This document shows positions 7,281 through 8,527 of a stretch of DNA of 8,527 bases, piece by piece. Under the pieces are notes generated by a model. It saw only the letters and a list, made by a program, of their open reading frames with translations, searched no databases and was not told the DNA's origin. Position 1 is the stretch's first letter; the number at the start of each line of letters is the position of its first letter. This stretch comes from JBLHUT01 sp047629975 (lineage in GTDB: Bacteria; Pseudomonadota; Alphaproteobacteria; Rhodobacterales; Rhodobacteraceae): contig JBLHUT010000156.1 in NCBI GenBank assembly GCA_047629975.1, positions 1-8,527 of the forward strand, read 5' to 3'. The translations under genes were made by a program, and so were the position numbers.

Positions 7281-7450
7281 ACTGCAACGGGCGCTATAAC
7301 GCCGACGTCATCACCCGGATCAACCCCGCCCACACGGTCGCGATCAAATCATCAAGTCCCACAGCAGAACACTATTTTGCCGCAACCGTATCGGTCAACC
7401 ACCAGACCGCTTGCGCGATGCATCCCGAACGTTTAAACGACGCCCAGTAT
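7281..7450. other. Intergenic gap between cobT and tRNA-Thr
   Basis: I see no supportable gene in this 170-base gap. One plus-strand frame stays open across it into the tRNA, but it lacks a reasonable start and ribosome binding site and shows no recognisable protein. The promoter of the tRNA gene must lie here, but no clean -35/-10 pair stands out. Confidence 0.4.
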
Positions 7451-7526
7451 GCCCCAATAGCTCAGTAGGTAGAGCAACTGTTTCGTAAATAGTAGGTCGG
7501 CGGTTCGAATCCGTCTTGGGGCACCA
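7451..7526 (+). tRNA. tRNA-Thr (anticodon CGU), CCA encoded
   Basis: The cloverleaf folds fully. The acceptor stem pairs 7451-7457 with 7516-7522. The D stem is GCTC/GAGC (7460-7463 with 7472-7475). The anticodon stem is 7477-7481 with 7489-7493, containing one G-T pair. The anticodon loop is TTCGTAA with CGT at 7484-7486. The T stem is 7499-7503 with 7511-7515, around a TTCGAAT loop. The discriminator base is A7523 and CCA is encoded at 7524-7526. The anticodon CGU reads the threonine codon ACG. The broken integrase immediately downstream on the same strand marks this tRNA as a likely integration site, with its 3' half still intact. Confidence 0.95.
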
Positions 7527-7638
7527 TTTCACTTAGATCGCAGACGGAAGCCCGCCTTTAAGGTGTTGTTTTTGTTTGTTTTAGACTGATTTCTCTGGAC
7601 TGGTCAAATGACGGTTCTGGACAAGTGGGATACGGTTT

Positions 7639-8527
7639 ATGTAGGGATTACATCTAAAGAAAAAGGGACGCCGGTGGCATTGTTATCGGTCAGTCCCGAA
7701 ATTTTATCACGACGTCGACGCGCGACGACTGATCAGTTTATCTTTTAAAACAACAGCTTCACCGAAGCAATGCTACGGGCGGTCAAGTTTTCCATTCAGT
7801 TGGACGAGGAATGGCATGTTGCCAAAGAGCGAGGCGTGTCGCTCGTCACCCAAGACGCCGCTTTGAAATTTCAGGCAGCGGCAGAAGTTCAAAAATCGTT
7901 TGGTTTTGTACCCAAATCCTGCAGCGAAATGCTTGAATCCGAGTTCCCAGAACGACTACGGGCGCTTTTGACCAAAGAACACCCAGCACCTGAACAAAAA
8001 GCGGTGCTGGCTTTAATCGAACCTCCCAAAATGACAATGAGCGATGCGTTTGACCTGTTTTGGGAGTATATTGGCGATAAATGGCGTAGCGTAAGCCGTG
8101 ATCAGCAGCGCGTTGAGCGCCATTTCTACCTGAAATCCGTCCGGAATTTCGAAACTACCGTTGGTCCGGTCTCCTTTCATAATTTAGACAGAAAACATGC
8201 GATAGCCTTTCACCGCTGGTTGGTTGATCGGGTTGAAGTAAAGGGACTTAAGCCATACACAGGGAACCGTGAGATCAACTCTCTGCGGCGGATGATCGCC
8301 GTCAATTTGGATATTGATGGCTCCTCCAAAACGAACTCTTTCACCAGCATACGCCCGAAGGAAAAAGCAGATGTTTCGCGGATTCCGATGAGCGAAGCGT
8401 AGGTCCGCACCCTATCGAAACGCGAAACGCTGCCAAAATTGCATCCGGGCTTTCATCTTCTGTTCCGGATATTGGTGAACACCGGTATGCGTCCCGTCGA
8501 AGCGATCGGCTTAGAGTTGGACGACGT
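7639..8527 (+). pseudogene. Tyrosine recombinase/phage-type integrase, disrupted and cut by window edge
   Basis: This gene encoded a tyrosine site-specific recombinase. The N-terminal part reads in one frame from about 7645: GLHLKKKGRRWHCYRSVPKF and onward to SLSFKT at 7752, the arm-type N-terminus typical of alphaproteobacterial integrases. The sequence then continues one frame over: NSFTEAMLRAVKFSIQLDEE, a core-binding domain around 8030-8290 (MTMSDAFDLFWEYI, then LDRKHAIAFHRWLVDR), and IPMSEA. A TAG at 8400-8402 interrupts the frame exactly where the catalytic domain begins. Beyond it the same frame resumes as VRTLSKRE through LVNTGMRPVEAIGLELDDV, which contains the first catalytic Arg (codon 8490-8492). 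The end and the other catalytic residues are outside the window. A further stop, TAG at 7642, follows the only candidate ATG (7639). The frameshift looks like a lost base in the A-rich 7747-7755 stretch. With two to three lesions it is probably not functional. The region looks more AT-rich than its neighbours, consistent with transfer. Confidence 0.85.

Noticed and set aside
7608..7748. Short open frame starting MTVLDKWDTVYVGI
   Set aside because: It overlaps the integrase arm in another frame. The arm frame gives recognisable integrase sequence and this one does not.
7743..7755. Programmed -1 ribosomal frameshifting at TTTTAAAAC in the integrase
   Set aside because: The run resembles a slippery site, but the T-TTA-AAA phasing belongs to a different frame from the one that encodes the N-terminal arm. 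Slipping from the actual frame would land on TAA, and other lesions are present, so decay explains it better.
1..8527. CRISPR arrays, toxin-antitoxin pairs, retrons or other defence systems
   Set aside because: No repeat-spacer pattern, reverse transcriptase, nuclease or small paired genes are visible on either strand. Any island cargo would lie beyond the right edge.

Overview
The window looks like chromosomal DNA of an alphaproteobacterium, most likely a marine Rhodobacteraceae (roseobacter-type) species. I infer this from protein character rather than from any search: an ETF alpha subunit and a 3-hydroxyacyl-CoA dehydrogenase gene flank a DUF6473-type gene, and cobS and cobT are divergent. 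Most genes are intact, closely spaced and ordinary housekeeping or accessory metabolism.

Left part (1-2590): the 3' end of etfA faces a minus-strand DUF6473-type gene across a shared bidirectional hairpin terminator. A divergent 3-hydroxybutyryl-CoA dehydrogenase gene follows. Acyl-CoA oxidation is the common theme: the dehydrogenase handles the 3-hydroxyacyl-CoA step, and ETF collects electrons from acyl-CoA dehydrogenases. The role of the DUF6473 protein is unknown.

Middle (2557-5385): two minus-strand genes. One is a secreted-looking dienelactone-hydrolase-family protein with a good sigma70-type promoter. Downstream lies a double-ATPase ABC subunit of the peptide/nickel type, with its own candidate promoter and ribosome binding site. 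No permease or binding-protein gene accompanies it.

Right part (5405-7280): divergent cobS (minus) and cobT (plus). These make the late steps of cobalamin assembly: CobT activates the lower ligand as alpha-ribazole phosphate, and CobS joins the lower ligand to adenosylcobinamide-GDP. A small inverted repeat sits between them. I see no cobalamin riboswitch.

Far right (7451-8527): a complete tRNA-Thr(CGU) with encoded CCA, followed on the same strand by a tyrosine-recombinase (integrase) gene that is broken. Its N-terminal part lies in one frame and the rest in another, and an in-frame TAG sits just before the catalytic domain. This is the classic layout of a genomic island or prophage integrated at a tRNA 3' end, with a decayed integrase. 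The window ends inside the catalytic domain, so any island cargo lies beyond it.

I did not find a convincing new biological system. The points most worth a second look are the broken integrase at the tRNA, the SGNH-like residue pattern in the DUF6473 protein, and the solitary ABC ATPase.
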